Part shown: piece after piece, positions 27,062 through 38,831 of the stretch | How positions within the stretch are numbered: the stretch's first letter is position 1 | How the letters are laid out: every line of letters starts with the position of its first letter | Assembly (NCBI GenBank): GCA_003993805.1 | Contig: RSEF01000001.1 | Location: 148,900,540 to 148,964,539, forward strand | Reading direction: 5' to 3' | Source: Himantopus leucocephalus | Lineage: Eukaryota > Chordata > Aves > Charadriiformes > Recurvirostridae | DNA: 64,000 nucleotides | Made by a program: the position numbers and the translations under genes | Notes under the pieces: model-generated | Databases searched by the model: none | Seen by the model: only the letters and a program-made list of their open reading frames with translations | Told to the model about the DNA's origin: nothing

Positions 27062-27206
27062 ACAATAAAAATGCTAAATAATTCTAAAGGCTGCAAACAA
27101 CTCTACCCACCAATTTATTTCTTATAATACCAATAACAGGGCCTGGTAGCTTCATGATTATTTTCTTTAAATAATTCAAAAACAACAACAACAAAAATAT
27201 CAAGGT
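27062..27206 (+). repeat. Copy B of 145-bp direct duplication (assembly overlap)
   Basis: Matches 26916-27060 end to end; the differences are G/A in 'aacagctc' versus 'aacaactc' and T/C in 'aataatag' versus 'aataacag'. Its length equals that of the copies at 5653 and 5799, which argues for a technical cause. Confidence 0.92.
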
Positions 27207-27359
27207 ATAAGTGTGAGCTGTAGACCTTGTAGGGTTATCTTTTCTCATATATATTTTTCATTTATAGACTGAAAGGCTTTTTTATGATACTCCTCCACAG
27301 CATAGCTGGGCATCTCATAAAGTTTAATGGCTTTTTCCTAACAAAGCTTATCTTCTGAG

Positions 27360-27530
27360 GGAACAGTATCTCCATTAAAAGGACAGGTAAGGAAAGAACA
27401 GTGAGCTTAGGATCACCCAAGGTCACAGTGGAAGCACACAATAGCAATAGAGGTGGAGTGTGAACTTCAAAATGGTGTATTAATACCTAGTCTTTCTCTC
27501 CACAGTATCCTTTCCACTGCCACACACTGC
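27360..27530 (-). mobile_element. MIR-like SINE remnant (tentative)
   Basis: 'gatcacccaaggtcacag', then 'agaggtggagtgtgaactt' and 'tcctttccactgccacac' follow the order of inverted MIR/L2-type ends ('cccaaggtcacacag...gcagagctgggaatagaac...agtgctctaaccact'). It is decayed and identification is approximate. Confidence 0.45.
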
Positions 27531-27719
27531 TTAGTTATAAGGAGCATCATCACATATTGTGAGATTTAGTTTTGTGTTAATGGCAAGGTGCCTACTATTA
27601 TTTCTCTTCTTCCAATGCTCTTTGAAAATATGTTCATCAGTACCCCCAAAATGTCGCCTGTGAGCCATTCTTTTTGTCACCATTGCTATTCACAGGATAG
27701 AAACACACAGAAAAAAGGT

Positions 27720-28015
27720 TCGCCCGTATGAAAGGATCCCCCCGATGGAAAGTGACCTCCAGCTGTCGGACGCGTCGGGCTGGTTCGCTGCGTGATTCAG
27801 CATAAGCAGGGCTGACTTCCAGCCTCCGCGCACAATGCGTGCTGTGTGGGGTCACCCTCTGACTCCCCTGCCCCCTGCTCCCAGGCCACAGGGCTGACCT
27901 CCACCCTCGGGGAGCGTGACCCCTGCCAGCCCAGCCGAAATGGGCTCAGCGGACTCCCAGCCGGAGCGCGAGGCTCAGAGCACGGCTTTCGGCCACAGAA
28001 ATGGTAATAGGAGAA
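27720..28015. promoter_or_regulatory. CpG-rich cluster, unassigned
   Basis: About 20 CpGs in roughly 300 bp, with high G+C, in AT-rich surroundings. It contains an internal imperfect repetition ('gggctgacttccagcctccg' and 'gggctgacctccaccctcgg'). This could be an orphan CpG island, a promoter or an enhancer. No exon or product is recognised; frames here are open mainly because GC-rich DNA has few stops. Confidence 0.35.
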
Positions 28016-29451
28016 AACATTTGTCTTTGGAGGCACCGCTACCTCCAAAGAGTATATGCAGCTCCATTCTTATTTAAATAGGGTGCACATTCAGGACTTC
28101 ACTTGTTTTTAAAGGTCTGTGAGACCTCCGAGGAGAGAAAAATAGAAGCATGCTGTCAAGCTTCTCTGGCAATTAAAAGAAAAATAAAGGGATGCTTATT
28201 CTGCTGTGATTTAGAGTATGTAATTTCAGCAATGTGTATGCACGTATATATTTATGTGTATATATATGTGTGCATAATAAGTCCACACGTGCAGAGAAAA
28301 AAAATATGCGCTGCTGTAGTTCATCAGCAAAAAAGTGGGATGTCTGAATTATTTGATAAAGGTAATCTGTGGAATTAGAAAGTTTCTTGTGTGATTAATC
28401 TAGATTCACTCAGGTAACCTTGCTGAATTCAGTGGAACTATTTGTATGAATGAGAGCTGCTGCATCTTGTCCTTGAGTTAGTCCCACCAAGTTGTTACTG
28501 TGTGAGTTGAAATGACACACAACTGAAACCCAACACATTTTGCCTATTTTATATATAACTTGCTTCAAGCACTTCCAATATTGTTTCCGTTACCTCATCA
28601 TGTGAAAAACAAGTCAACTAGCTGCATTACAGAAAATTGGACATTTCCAGGGTACAATACTTAAGATGTTGTTACTTCTTACTTTATGGTATGCATGAGA
28701 TACTTAGGATTCAAACTGAATTTCACTCAGAGGAGATTTACAGTCCGAGGATTAGATTAGTTTGTCCTCCACATCCTTGAATAAGAGAGGGCATAGAAGA
28801 AGGACAAAAAGGCCTTGAAATCTGGTGCAGTGTTCTTCTGGACATGAAAGCTTCTATCCAGCAGGTTACTTCTTGGAGTTATTGTGACCCTGGCCTGTGT
28901 AACAGCTCTGTGTAACTTCTCCCTTCTTCTTCACTCTCCACTCATGCGCAGAGACCTGGGAGAATGTCTTTGTTCATCAAGATGAAAAAAAGAGGTGTAG
29001 CACCTTAGAAGAGAGGTAGGGAAATGGTCAAAGGGATGAGGAAGAGGTTGATAAGAGAATATTTTCATATCAGGGACTACTGCAATTGGCTAGATGTGTT
29101 TATTTATCTTATTCTTTATTTTAATAAAATTGTAGCTTACACCCAGCCTTGAAGAACGCATTTTTAAATAATTTAACAGAGCAATGGCAGAGTAAATGGA
29201 TGGAGACAGTATGCGAAATTGTTTTACATGTTACATGTGAAATATGAGGTGCTCTGGCTGCTGTTGGCAATTACTTTTTAAAGCCCATTTCTCTCAAGGA
29301 TTTTGTGATTTATTTTTTATGTTTGTTAAGGCTACACTCTTGTGATGATTCTCATAACATATTTGCTCATGGGTGAATAAATGTACATAAAACTATGAAA
29401 TCATGAGGGCTTCTTATGTGTTTCAGTTTCTATAATTTTTTTGTTTCTTAC
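28016..29451. other. AT-rich noncoding stretch
   Basis: Contains an alternating TA/TG stretch at about 28233-28273. No gene or mobile element recognised. Confidence 0.6.
28233..28273 (+). repeat. TA/TG-rich simple sequence
   Basis: A run of tatg, tata and tgtg units of about 40 bp, imperfect. A low-complexity microsatellite-like tract. Confidence 0.65.
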
Positions 29452-29988
29452 TCATAGAATCACAGGATAGCTGAGGGTGGAAGGGACCTCTGGAGGTCAT
29501 CTGGTCCAACTGCCCATGCTCAAGCATGGCGACCTAGAGCCAGTTGCCCAGACTATGTCCAGACAGCTTTTCAGTATCTGCAAAGATGGAGACTCAACAA
29601 CCTCTCTGGGCAACCTGCACCAGTGCCCAGTCACCCTCACAGTGAAAAAGTGTTTCCTGATGTTCAGAGGGAACCTCCTGTGTTTCAGTTTGTGACCATT
29701 GACTCTAGTCCTGGCACTGGGCACCACTGAGAAAAGCCTGGCTCTGTTCTCTTTGAACCCTCCCTTCAGGTATTTATATATGTTAATAACATCCCTCTGA
29801 GCTTTCTCTTCTCCAGCCTGAACAGTCCCAGCTCTCTCTGCCTTTGGGAAAGATGCTCCAGTCTCTTAATCATCTTCGTGGCCCTTCACTGGACTCTCTC
29901 CAGTAAGTCCCTGTCTCTTATACTGGGGAGCCCAGAACTGGACCCACTGCTCCAGCTGTGGCCTCACCAGCAGTGACTAGAGGGGAAC
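29452..29988 (-). mobile_element. CR1 LINE fragment, 3' end, minus strand
   Basis: An inverted CR1 of about 535 bp, starting 'tcatagaatcacaggatagc' and continuing with 'aggtcatctggtccaactgc', 'tgtttcctgatgttcagag', 'tttctcttctccagcctgaa' and 'ggagcccagaactggaccc'. Truncated at its 5' end near 29988. This is a different CR1 subtype from the copy at 15932, judging by its core. It carries no intact reverse transcriptase. Confidence 0.95.
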
Positions 29989-32900
29989 GTTCATTCTGTT
30001 ATAACTGGGGCTTGTTCAAGTTTGCCTGAAAACTTGTAGTGGTCCTGACTGGATGGTCAGCCCAGATGTCCCAGCTGATTTTACAGTGCTCTGCCACAAT
30101 TCTCAAACAGGCCAATTTTTGAGACAGTGACAAGCTGAGATAATGAAAACTGATTAAAAGCCAGCTGAAATTACATGCACATTAGGTGCTTTTACTAAGC
30201 TTTCTCTTCACATGCCAGCCCGGGGCCAGGTCCAGGACCAGCTGACCACTTGACATGCTGGTGACCCAGGGAAGACCCAGGACTGGCCCTTTAGCCACCT
30301 AGTCATGGTTCAACGTGGTTGGCATGGAAGTCAGTATGTATCATTTTTCTGGCTTCAGGGAGAGTTGGAACAGAACCTTAATGCCCTCAGAAAACCTAAC
30401 CATTGTTGGTGTGTCAAAACTCAAATCAAATGTGAAGTTTAGTCGCAGATGAATTGAATATTTATCTAAAATTAAAGCTGTCCTTTTTGTTTTTCATAAA
30501 AGCTGTCGTTGTAGGACAAACGGGATTTCTTACCACATAATCAGGGTTGGTTTTATATCCCCCTTTTCACTCATCTAAGATGCCTCGACGAACTGTGTAT
30601 ATGTCGGGCTACATTTTATTGTAGAGCTTAATTGCTGCAAAGGATGATCTATCTGCTAGAATTTTTGTTCCCATTAATAAACTCTCTTGGTAGTTATATA
30701 AACATTTACTGTAGTCCATTAATGAAAAGTATGCTGGTGCAGGTGTTGAGTGTACCACAATAAAATGTTAGCAGTCAAGAGGTTGTTTATTGTACTCAGT
30801 CACATATTCTGTTGTACTCCCAGGTATTGAGACTGAAACGGAACAAATGAAAAACCAAGATTAGAGCCTCTTAAAATGGGAAATAATTAAAGGAAAACAT
30901 TTTTAGCCACTGTGCCTTTTTTTCAGTTACAAAACAATGCATGATTAATTTAGAAGAAATAATATCATTTCTCCAAGCAGACTCTCCATGATATTTTTAT
31001 TATTTTTTTTTTACATAATAAATACCGTTGCCATAAAAACAATGGAAACCAAGAACTCTTGACAACTCATTTTAGGTCTGGTAGGCTTGAATGTAAACTG
31101 AGCTGCCCAGAGAGAGTTGGTGGAAGAGTTTACTCGCTGTAATTGTAATAAAGGAAATTTAAAAACCACAATCTGTTTCAAGTCAAAAACGAACAACTGA
31201 ATATTGTCTTAAACATTTTTTTCCCCTGCTCTTGGCATGCCTGTGCTCTTTAGGCAAGTGGCATTATGGGAGTCAGGATACAAATGCTATTTCTTTTAGA
31301 TAACTAAAACTGTGTTGTTTCTGAACCCTTCAGTCCATTAATTCAAATTTTGTAGTTTCAGAGTCTTTGCTTTACAGTGTAAGAAAATAAAACATAAAAG
31401 CTAGGAATAAGTAATAAGTAGGGATCAAATCAGATAATCTATTTGTTTCTGGTGTTACACTTCATTTGATAAACTTTACATGGCTGACGGGTTTGATATG
31501 ATGTTAAATGCATTTGGTTATCCTATGCAATGTATCTTCATTATTTTTCTCTATCTAATATTTATTCCAGAAAGGTGGCCCTTCTCTGACTGGCATGCCA
31601 TTTTCTCTATTACAATATTACAAAAGCGTTAACAAAACATTTTTAAATAAATGGCTGGAGGGAGGTGTGAACATTTGTGTCTGGCGTTAAGCTTTCATTT
31701 GAAAACTAAGATTAATGCCGTTATTATTATGTGATATTTTCATTATAATATCATTTTTGGTGTAAGCAAAATACGGATTTCTGGCCTAGCTCTTAGATGT
31801 CTTGCATATGTAATAGCGTTTTTGATAGCTTTCTTTCTTAAGGTGGTATGCTGGCTAGTACATCTACCAAGTGACTTTGTGTCTGAAGGATCCACACTGA
31901 TGATAGTGCACACAGTTTTATACGGTTTAACCATAGGAGGGAGCCTCTCCTCTTTCGAAGTTACACGGAAAGATGCAGTCATGAGCCTTTGGAGGTATCT
32001 TCCTACCAGTTTGCATTTGGAAGTGTAAATGCCTCTTTTTTCCTGTAAGGCTGATCCACTGCAGTTTCCCAGGCAGGTACATTTACTTGGGAGTCAAGCC
32101 GGCTAGTTCCAGAAAGAGCTATGCAGAAACCATCAAACCCTGCTCCCAGCGGACTGTAAGAGTGTGATCATACCTGAACAGGAATGGGATTCCGCCTTTG
32201 TTAGAAAATCGCCGGGTTGCATAAATATCTGCCAGCATGAGTACAGCTGCTGCAGGACACAGTGCTCGTTTAGCTGACGCTGCAGAGGTTGTACTCTCAC
32301 CTTTTCCATGGCATCCCTGTCTTCATTGCAGACAATCATTATTGGACAAGTAAATATTTTGGTTGTTGCCCTTTTATTTCAATCAGGTTAGGTTTGGCCT
32401 TAGCACAGTTTACACAGTTCAAAGTAAAATTTGTGTTTTAATGGAGTTGATGAAGTGGAAGGACACCTGTGTGTGAGTATATTTAAATACGTTTGTGATG
32501 AAATTGATTGCATTGAATTGGATCGATAAGCTGACATAACAGAGAGATAAATTAATCTGTCGAATTAAAACCCACGAAATAAATTCAGAAGGGAAATATA
32601 TCATTAGAGAGGAAAAAATGGAGAATGGTTAGAGAAGCTTGAGCAAAAGAATGACTTAAAATGACTGATTATTAAAGCTTAATACCTAAATTGAATTAAA
32701 TTTTAGGTAATTTCATTTTTTTTCTTTATATAAATGAGATTTAAAAGAAGACACCCGTAAAGTTTTTATGTGGTCAGAAATTATTTCCCAGGTTACTTGA
32801 GCTTGGTGATTCAGCTTGAGTCTCCCCTTCGTGGTGAATGGAGGTTTCTCTGATGCTTTGACCATCAGGCCTGCCCTCCTCTTCCTCATCTTACAAGTCT

Positions 32901-35900
32901 GAGCTGGGGCACTGGAGCTGAAGTGGCCTTAATGAGAGATAGTGATTGTTGCCAAGATGCCATAAAGATGCATAGTGCTCATGGTTCCTGGAGTGAGAGC
33001 TCACAGTAGACTCAAACAGGAAAGTGGGGTCTGTCTTAGACTGACCTGTTTCTCCAGCCTTGCAAAGCTGTTTTTCCATGTTTCTCCCCTCGTTACTCCA
33101 GTTCTGGGCCATATTATTGCTTTCTGAATCCTCTGCCCGCTCAATGTGTACTCTGAAATCTGTCCTGGATAGCAACAGGTTTATCTTACATTATTCTGAA
33201 CAAATAAAAAGAATCCCACATTTTCTCACAGCAAGAGCAGTGCGTGGTATTAACTCAGGCGTTTCTCACACCTAATATTCTACTACTTTCCTTGCGTACA
33301 TTATTGGATAAAGTCCAGATAAAGTCATATGTTATTTTTTCTTGTCATGTGAATGTGATGATAACTCCTAGGAGGAATCTTTAATGAGGGGGTAAATCTG
33401 CAACAGTGCTTATGTTACAGCTCAGTACTATAAATTCTTGTGCATATAAGTAGATTTCTTGCATGGAGTCTGATTAACTGTAAGACATTGATGATGCCTG
33501 TGTTTGCAGTAGTTTGCAGGGCGGTTTTCCGTAAGCTATTTATACCATATGTCAGTATGCCACTTTATTCCTTCCTTCTCCTCTCTCTTCCCAAATACGC
33601 CCAAGTTAACTGTATTAATTTTTCTTTGTTTTGGAAAAATGGGCAGTAATACCAATATGTAAATCATTGTGTACATGTTTTCACTGTGTAGTAATATCCA
33701 AAAGTTGGAATTCCAACTGTGCTGCAAACCTCTAAACTGCAGGGAAAATATATGTGTCTCCTCCAAAGAACTTAACAGCCTGAGGCTTCAAGCCTAGGAA
33801 TTTTTTATGCAGATGTTTGTCTTTAAATACTGAAGGGGTTACAAAAATCTTGATGGCTGGGTTTTGAAAAAGGTTTTCAGTCTTCTCAATGCCTACCTCT
33901 TCGTGCCTGCCCCAGTCAGTCTGTCTGTAGCACAACTGTGATGACAATATCTGATCAATTAAAAAAAATTCAGGGAACGCCTGTAGGATGGATGTCTCCT
34001 AATCCCAGGCTGCCTACTCATCCCCAGGCTGGTGCACAGGGCTGCAGAGGATGGGCTGGATTAGGGGTGTTTTTCCTGGCTGCCCAGGAGCAGTACCCCA
34101 CAGTCCCAAATGACAGTGTTGGCTCATTTCTGACCGGCCCTTCTCTGACCAGCATGCCATGTATGCCAAAGCCTCTGAAAAGGTACTTGGAATGTTTCTG
34201 TCCAATTTATAGAGGGCAACATGCTTCTTGCTCCATACAATTTATGGATGAAGAAGGGATGAAGATCTAACCTTTTACAAGCCACAGGCTGTTCTTCCCG
34301 TTTACTGTTTTAATTTTATTCTTTGTCAAACTTTATGAAGACTGACACATTTACTGAGGTTCACGGGCTAGATGCACCAGTATCGGCTGACGTGCTTTGA
34401 AGTTCCAAGGCAGATATCCTCAGTTTCACACATACACTCCTAATGTAAACCCAGCTGCACTGCTGAATCCTTGCTTTCATCCAACTCAGACACAAAAGCA
34501 AAGAGAGAGTGGATTTAGACTGAACCTGGAGATCAAGCCTAAAGGAAATGCTATCAGAAAACCCTTGTCAAAGTGCAACACTGACTTTAGTAACATTCTT
34601 GCTGGAGTGACTCTATTAATCTGAATTTCTTATTTTTTTTCCTTTTACCTTACTATCTTTTTCTGCGTGTTCTTCCCTCATTACTACTAGTCATCCTTCC
34701 TTCTCATGCCAGTTCTCTCCTCTTCCAGTTTGCAGAATTGCCACTATGCTGCTTACTCAGAAGACAGATCCTGTGACATAGCTAAGGAATATCCCTGAAA
34801 TTCAACATACATATGTTACAGGCTGGCTGAGCATAGACCATTAAACAGCCTTACCTTTGAATGGCAAAGTTTTAATACTAATTGACTCAAAGAGTTTGTT
34901 AAAAGGTGTGGTCTCTAGAGCACTAGACTATTTATGGAATTTAAGCTTCTTGATCAAATGCTTAAAAGTCAGATGATGCGCGTACCCCTAAGATGTGCAT
35001 TTCCTTCTGTATATAAAGATGTGCTACCTCCATTTTCTACACCGCCTTTAAGAATTACTGGGAGTTTCTTTCTAGGATAAGGTAAGCAAACAAAAAGAAC
35101 TGTGGTGGATTGCACTAATCAGTCACACCAGCAATTCTCAAAGCGCTTAGCAACCTTTAAAGTTTAGTTTTGCTGGAGTCTTTTCCAGTGCAATTGCCTG
35201 CACCACTCTGTTTGCAGAAATGATTATTTGAAATGCACTTATGATTGCTATTAAAAATGCAGGGCTGTTATCCAAATGACCTTACCTTATGCTTTTTGTT
35301 AATCCAAGAAACGCAGAAAGGAGTAAATGCTATGCAAAAAGGTGGTTTTGACAGATGATACAGATAAAAGAGGACATATAAGGGTGAGCAAGTAGAAAAA
35401 AAACTATGTAGCAGAGTGCGTAAACCTGCTGCTATTTCCTAAAGCTCAGACTTCCTTCAGGCATTTGTCATGAGTTAGTCTGAAAGTTACGTTCTGCTAC
35501 AAAAATGAGAAAAATGAGCTCTTCCAATTTTTTAGTGCCTGTTGTTTTCAGTAGTATGTCCTATTGTGAGATTTTTTTTCCCCTATGCAAACTCATTTTA
35601 ACTGGCTTCCAAGTACAAGGGTGGCTACACTTTTCAAACTCTTCCTTTTCACAGGTACGGCTCTTCTTGTTTGTGTGTATCATAGTTAACAACATGCAGG
35701 ATGGTATGAAATTGTGGTATTTAGAGGTTATTTATTTATTAGAGGTCTTACCCTTTCTAAAACATTTAGTGTACTTATTTCTTTACAGTGGGCATGGTCT
35801 CAGCGTGTTAGAGAAAGATGAAAGAACGATGGCAGCAGTTTAGAAGCTGTCATTGGGATATAAATGGTTCACAAGTACATCTCTTAAAACTCCTTTTTAA

Positions 35901-36473
35901 GGGGCGAAATTCAGGCCACGTGACTTTCATCACGCTAGAGTCCCACCTAAATCCCTCAGTGGGGTCACCTGAAGCAAGTGTGTAATTCTAAGGTGGTTCT
36001 CAGAAAGAAAAATAATTTTAAAAATGTAGTTGAATTAACAAAACAAGATAACTACAGGTATTCCTTTGTATAAATCTGTCAGATTTTGCTTTTTTGGGTC
36101 TCAGTCAATCTCTGGCTTCTGTCTGATTATCTTTCAGTATTATCATGAGTTGGGCACTACCTCACAGAAATTCTACAGAAAGAAAAATATTCATAAATAT
36201 GAAAGCACATAAATACCATCATCTGAAACAAAGTGAATATTTTTGGAAAGAGTGAATAGGATTCACATATATTTATGATAAATTTTTGCTAGTGGAGAGA
36301 CTTTGTGTGTATTTTTAGACAGAATTATGAGTATCAGATCCAAAACTAGAAACAATAACAAAATAATTTGTGTGATATCAAATACAAAATATATAAGAAC
36401 TTGGTCTCAAACATAGGGTAGACTAGACCTTGCTTTCATAAATCATCTTTCAGCACACGAGGCTCACTGGAGA
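29989..36473. other. AT-rich noncoding stretch
   Basis: More than 6 kb with no gene recognised. Segments at 30580-30800, 31580-31760 and 32440-32620 combine AT-rich homeodomain-like cores (taatt, attaat) with retained CpGs, a texture often seen in conserved noncoding elements, but conservation cannot be judged from one sequence. Frames at 31743-32028 overlap on both strands and match nothing that I know. Confidence 0.6.
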
Positions 36474-36605
36474 TGGGGTGCAGTAGTGTGGAACAGCAGA
36501 GACTTGGCTTCCTGCCCGAGGCTTCCTTGAGCCAGGTCATTTGGCCTCAGTATCCACCCGTAAAACCAGAGATTTGACACCCTCCAGTATTATCATAACG
36601 AACCC
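36474..36605 (+). mobile_element. MIR-like SINE remnant (tentative)
   Basis: 'gcagtagtgtgg' is followed by 'cttgagccaggtcatttggc', 'ctcagtatccacccgtaaaa' and 'tattatcataa'. This matches the order of the MIR core and tail ('cttgggcaagtcacttaacc...ctcagtttcctcatctgtaaaatgggg...ataata'). An old, diverged copy in plus orientation. Confidence 0.5.
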
Positions 36606-37130
36606 ATCTGATTAGATGAACAAGCAGAAACAAAGACATAAAGCATATTAGCAACCTGTGTTCCTCTCTAAGGAAATAAGAGGCTGACTTCACATGTTAA
36701 TGAGCTCGAGCCTATGGAGGCAGCGCCTTACATTTCAGAGAGTTCGTTCACCATTTTTCTTTTTCAACTTTTTCATGGAAAGGCAATTTCTTCACAGAGA
36801 GTTCTGTGAAATGTGGCAGCTTTTATGTTAAATATGTTAATCTTGTAAAAAGATTTCTGAACTCTTTTTAGCAGAGAATCCACATTCAAATACTGAATTT
36901 GCAGACACCAATTTTAATATATATGAATCCTCTGATATTTTATGAAAATTTTTAGGTAATAAATAAAAGACTTGGCATTGCAATTGTTTGCCTCAGGTTA
37001 CTGCAGTGAGGCCTTTGTCCAGTAAAGAATTGTCCGAGATTCCTGGTTAAGAAATTAAATTAGCATAGTTAAAAGACAGCTCACAAAATTCACAGCCCAA
37101 GTGTTTGGTCATAAATGAAACAAACAGAAT
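36606..37130. other. Noncoding stretch, nothing recognised
   Basis: AT-rich sequence with no gene or repeat visible. Confidence 0.6.
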
Positions 37131-37164
37131 TCCTTCTTTCCTTCTTTCCTTCCTTCCTTCCTTT
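37131..37164 (+). repeat. (CTTC/CTTT)n microsatellite
   Basis: A pyrimidine-only tetranucleotide repeat of about 34 bp with mixed CTTT and CTTC units. Likely length-polymorphic. Confidence 0.85.
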
Positions 37165-38339
37165 GTTCTCTGCCGATGTTGCCATTTTCTTGAACTAAAA
37201 TACGATTTGGAGTAAACCATTGGGATTAATTCACCTCCTTGGAGCCTCTTCCTTATCCCCTTACACCCTAACCCCAACAAAAGTGGAAAGGGATTCCCCC
37301 AACTTCCCAATTTTGAGGTAGGAAAAGGGTGTTCCAGGCATTTGTTACACATTTAGTTGATTTTCCCTGTTAAAATGGCTCTGTATGGTGGAAGATCCTC
37401 CTCTGCTCCTGTCTCCTCCTTCAACTAAGCAATAATGGGGAGACAGAGCCGTGAAGTCACAACCCATATTGTGAAAAAAGATCTCATCCATCAAACTGTC
37501 ACCTCAGTTTTCTGTCCAGGGTCACAGAGGAACAAAGTCAGCTTGTGTCAGGTTGAAATAGCATTGGTAAGTGTTAGTGTGTGTGAAGCTGGTGGTTTGA
37601 AGTCTATTTATTTTGTTTGAAAGGCTCAAACAGCATGCTGCCGAGCAGAGGAACAGGCAGGAGGAAGTCTCCTTATAAATTATTACTGGAAGGCTCACAG
37701 CCATCATTTAAGATGTGAAATTTTGCCATCTGCTTTTCTAAGTCTTTGATTTACTTTGTGACAGCTGTCTGTTTCTGAGTTTCCACATCTCACAGAGAGG
37801 TAAAACTTGCATTAAAAAACTAATATGACAACAGTACTTCTTTAACAAAGACTTAATGCTTTCTTGAATACCAGAGAATATGCAGGGGATGTTATCTCAA
37901 TAGCTATGGCATGCTTTCAAGACAAATTACATGAAAAAAATGCTGCCTTTTTACATTAACCGGGAACGTTCATGTAAAGTAAAGTAAATGTAAGTAAAGA
38001 TAGAAATCTCTTTTTGTTGTGAAAAATGCAATTGTTTGTTCTGATTTTAGCTATCAAAAGCATTTTAGGGTGGCACCAATGGGTTTTTGATATTGCTTTT
38101 AATTTGGTGATTCCTGAAGTTATTGATTTCTTATCTGTTGCAGTCTTTTTTTATACTTTTTATTGTTTATTTTCTGGGGGAACATCTTTGTTGTTATTTT
38201 GCTGTTCGAAATACATAAGGTTTGTTTACATGTTCTTTGTTAAAAAGAAAAATCTTAGGTCCAACAACAGCTTTAGGAAGTCACGTAGCTAATTTGAAAA
38301 GAACAAAAAAAAAAAGGCTAACTACTTCAGTGTGGGCTA
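37165..38339. other. AT-rich noncoding stretch
   Basis: No gene recognised. The frame at 38026-38292 is phenylalanine/leucine-rich because the DNA is T-rich and should not be taken as a membrane protein. Confidence 0.6.
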
Positions 38340-38831
38340 ATCGAGATGCATGCGGGGAACTCTTGCAAGTACCCAGGGGTGTGCTCATTTCAGAAATTAG
38401 CGGCTGAGAGGGTGATGAGTGGAGGTGTGCACTTTTCCATGCCTTATCCTGACGTGCTGGCTGTGTTTGGGGTGTGCTGCCCAAGTGCCCGGCGAGCGTG
38501 TTTGGATACCCTCCCTGAGGATGGCCCTGCGGCGGAGGGGGGGAGCTGAGTGGCAGCAGCATCTCTTCCCCCACCCCCGGGAGAATCGCTTCTGCTGAAG
38601 TCATTTGGTGTGTGCTGCTTTTTCCTGTGCGAGGATTAGGGAGTAGGAGAATGGCTTTGTGAGGAGGCTCGGAGAGAGGGAGCTGAAGAGAGGCTGAACA
38701 GAGGGGCCGAAAGACTTTAGCCTTTCATAGTTCTTTCAGTCAATTCATTCTGGGAGACCAATTGCATGCGATACGGCAGCTGGGGGTTTTGTTTTCCTTT
38801 CAGCTATATACTGTAGGAGAAGCTGGTAAGG
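38340..38831 (+). promoter_or_regulatory. GC-rich, promoter-like segment with splice-like sites (tentative)
   Basis: Moderate CpG content (about 14 in 450 bp), a G-rich core near 38525-38545 and a purine-rich stretch (38640-38710) precede a good acceptor-like site (ttttcctttcag, ending 38803) and a strong donor-like site (GTAAGG at 38826). These sites would define a 22-nt microexon at 38804-38825, or the donor may end a first exon. Nothing identifies a gene, so this remains a guess. Confidence 0.22.

Noticed and set aside
29477..29727. Frames on both strands of ~75 codons
   Set aside because: They lie inside a CR1 3' fragment.
38026..38292. Hydrophobic frame that could pass for a membrane protein
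   Set aside because: T-rich DNA gives Phe/Leu/Ile-rich translations by default; no other support.
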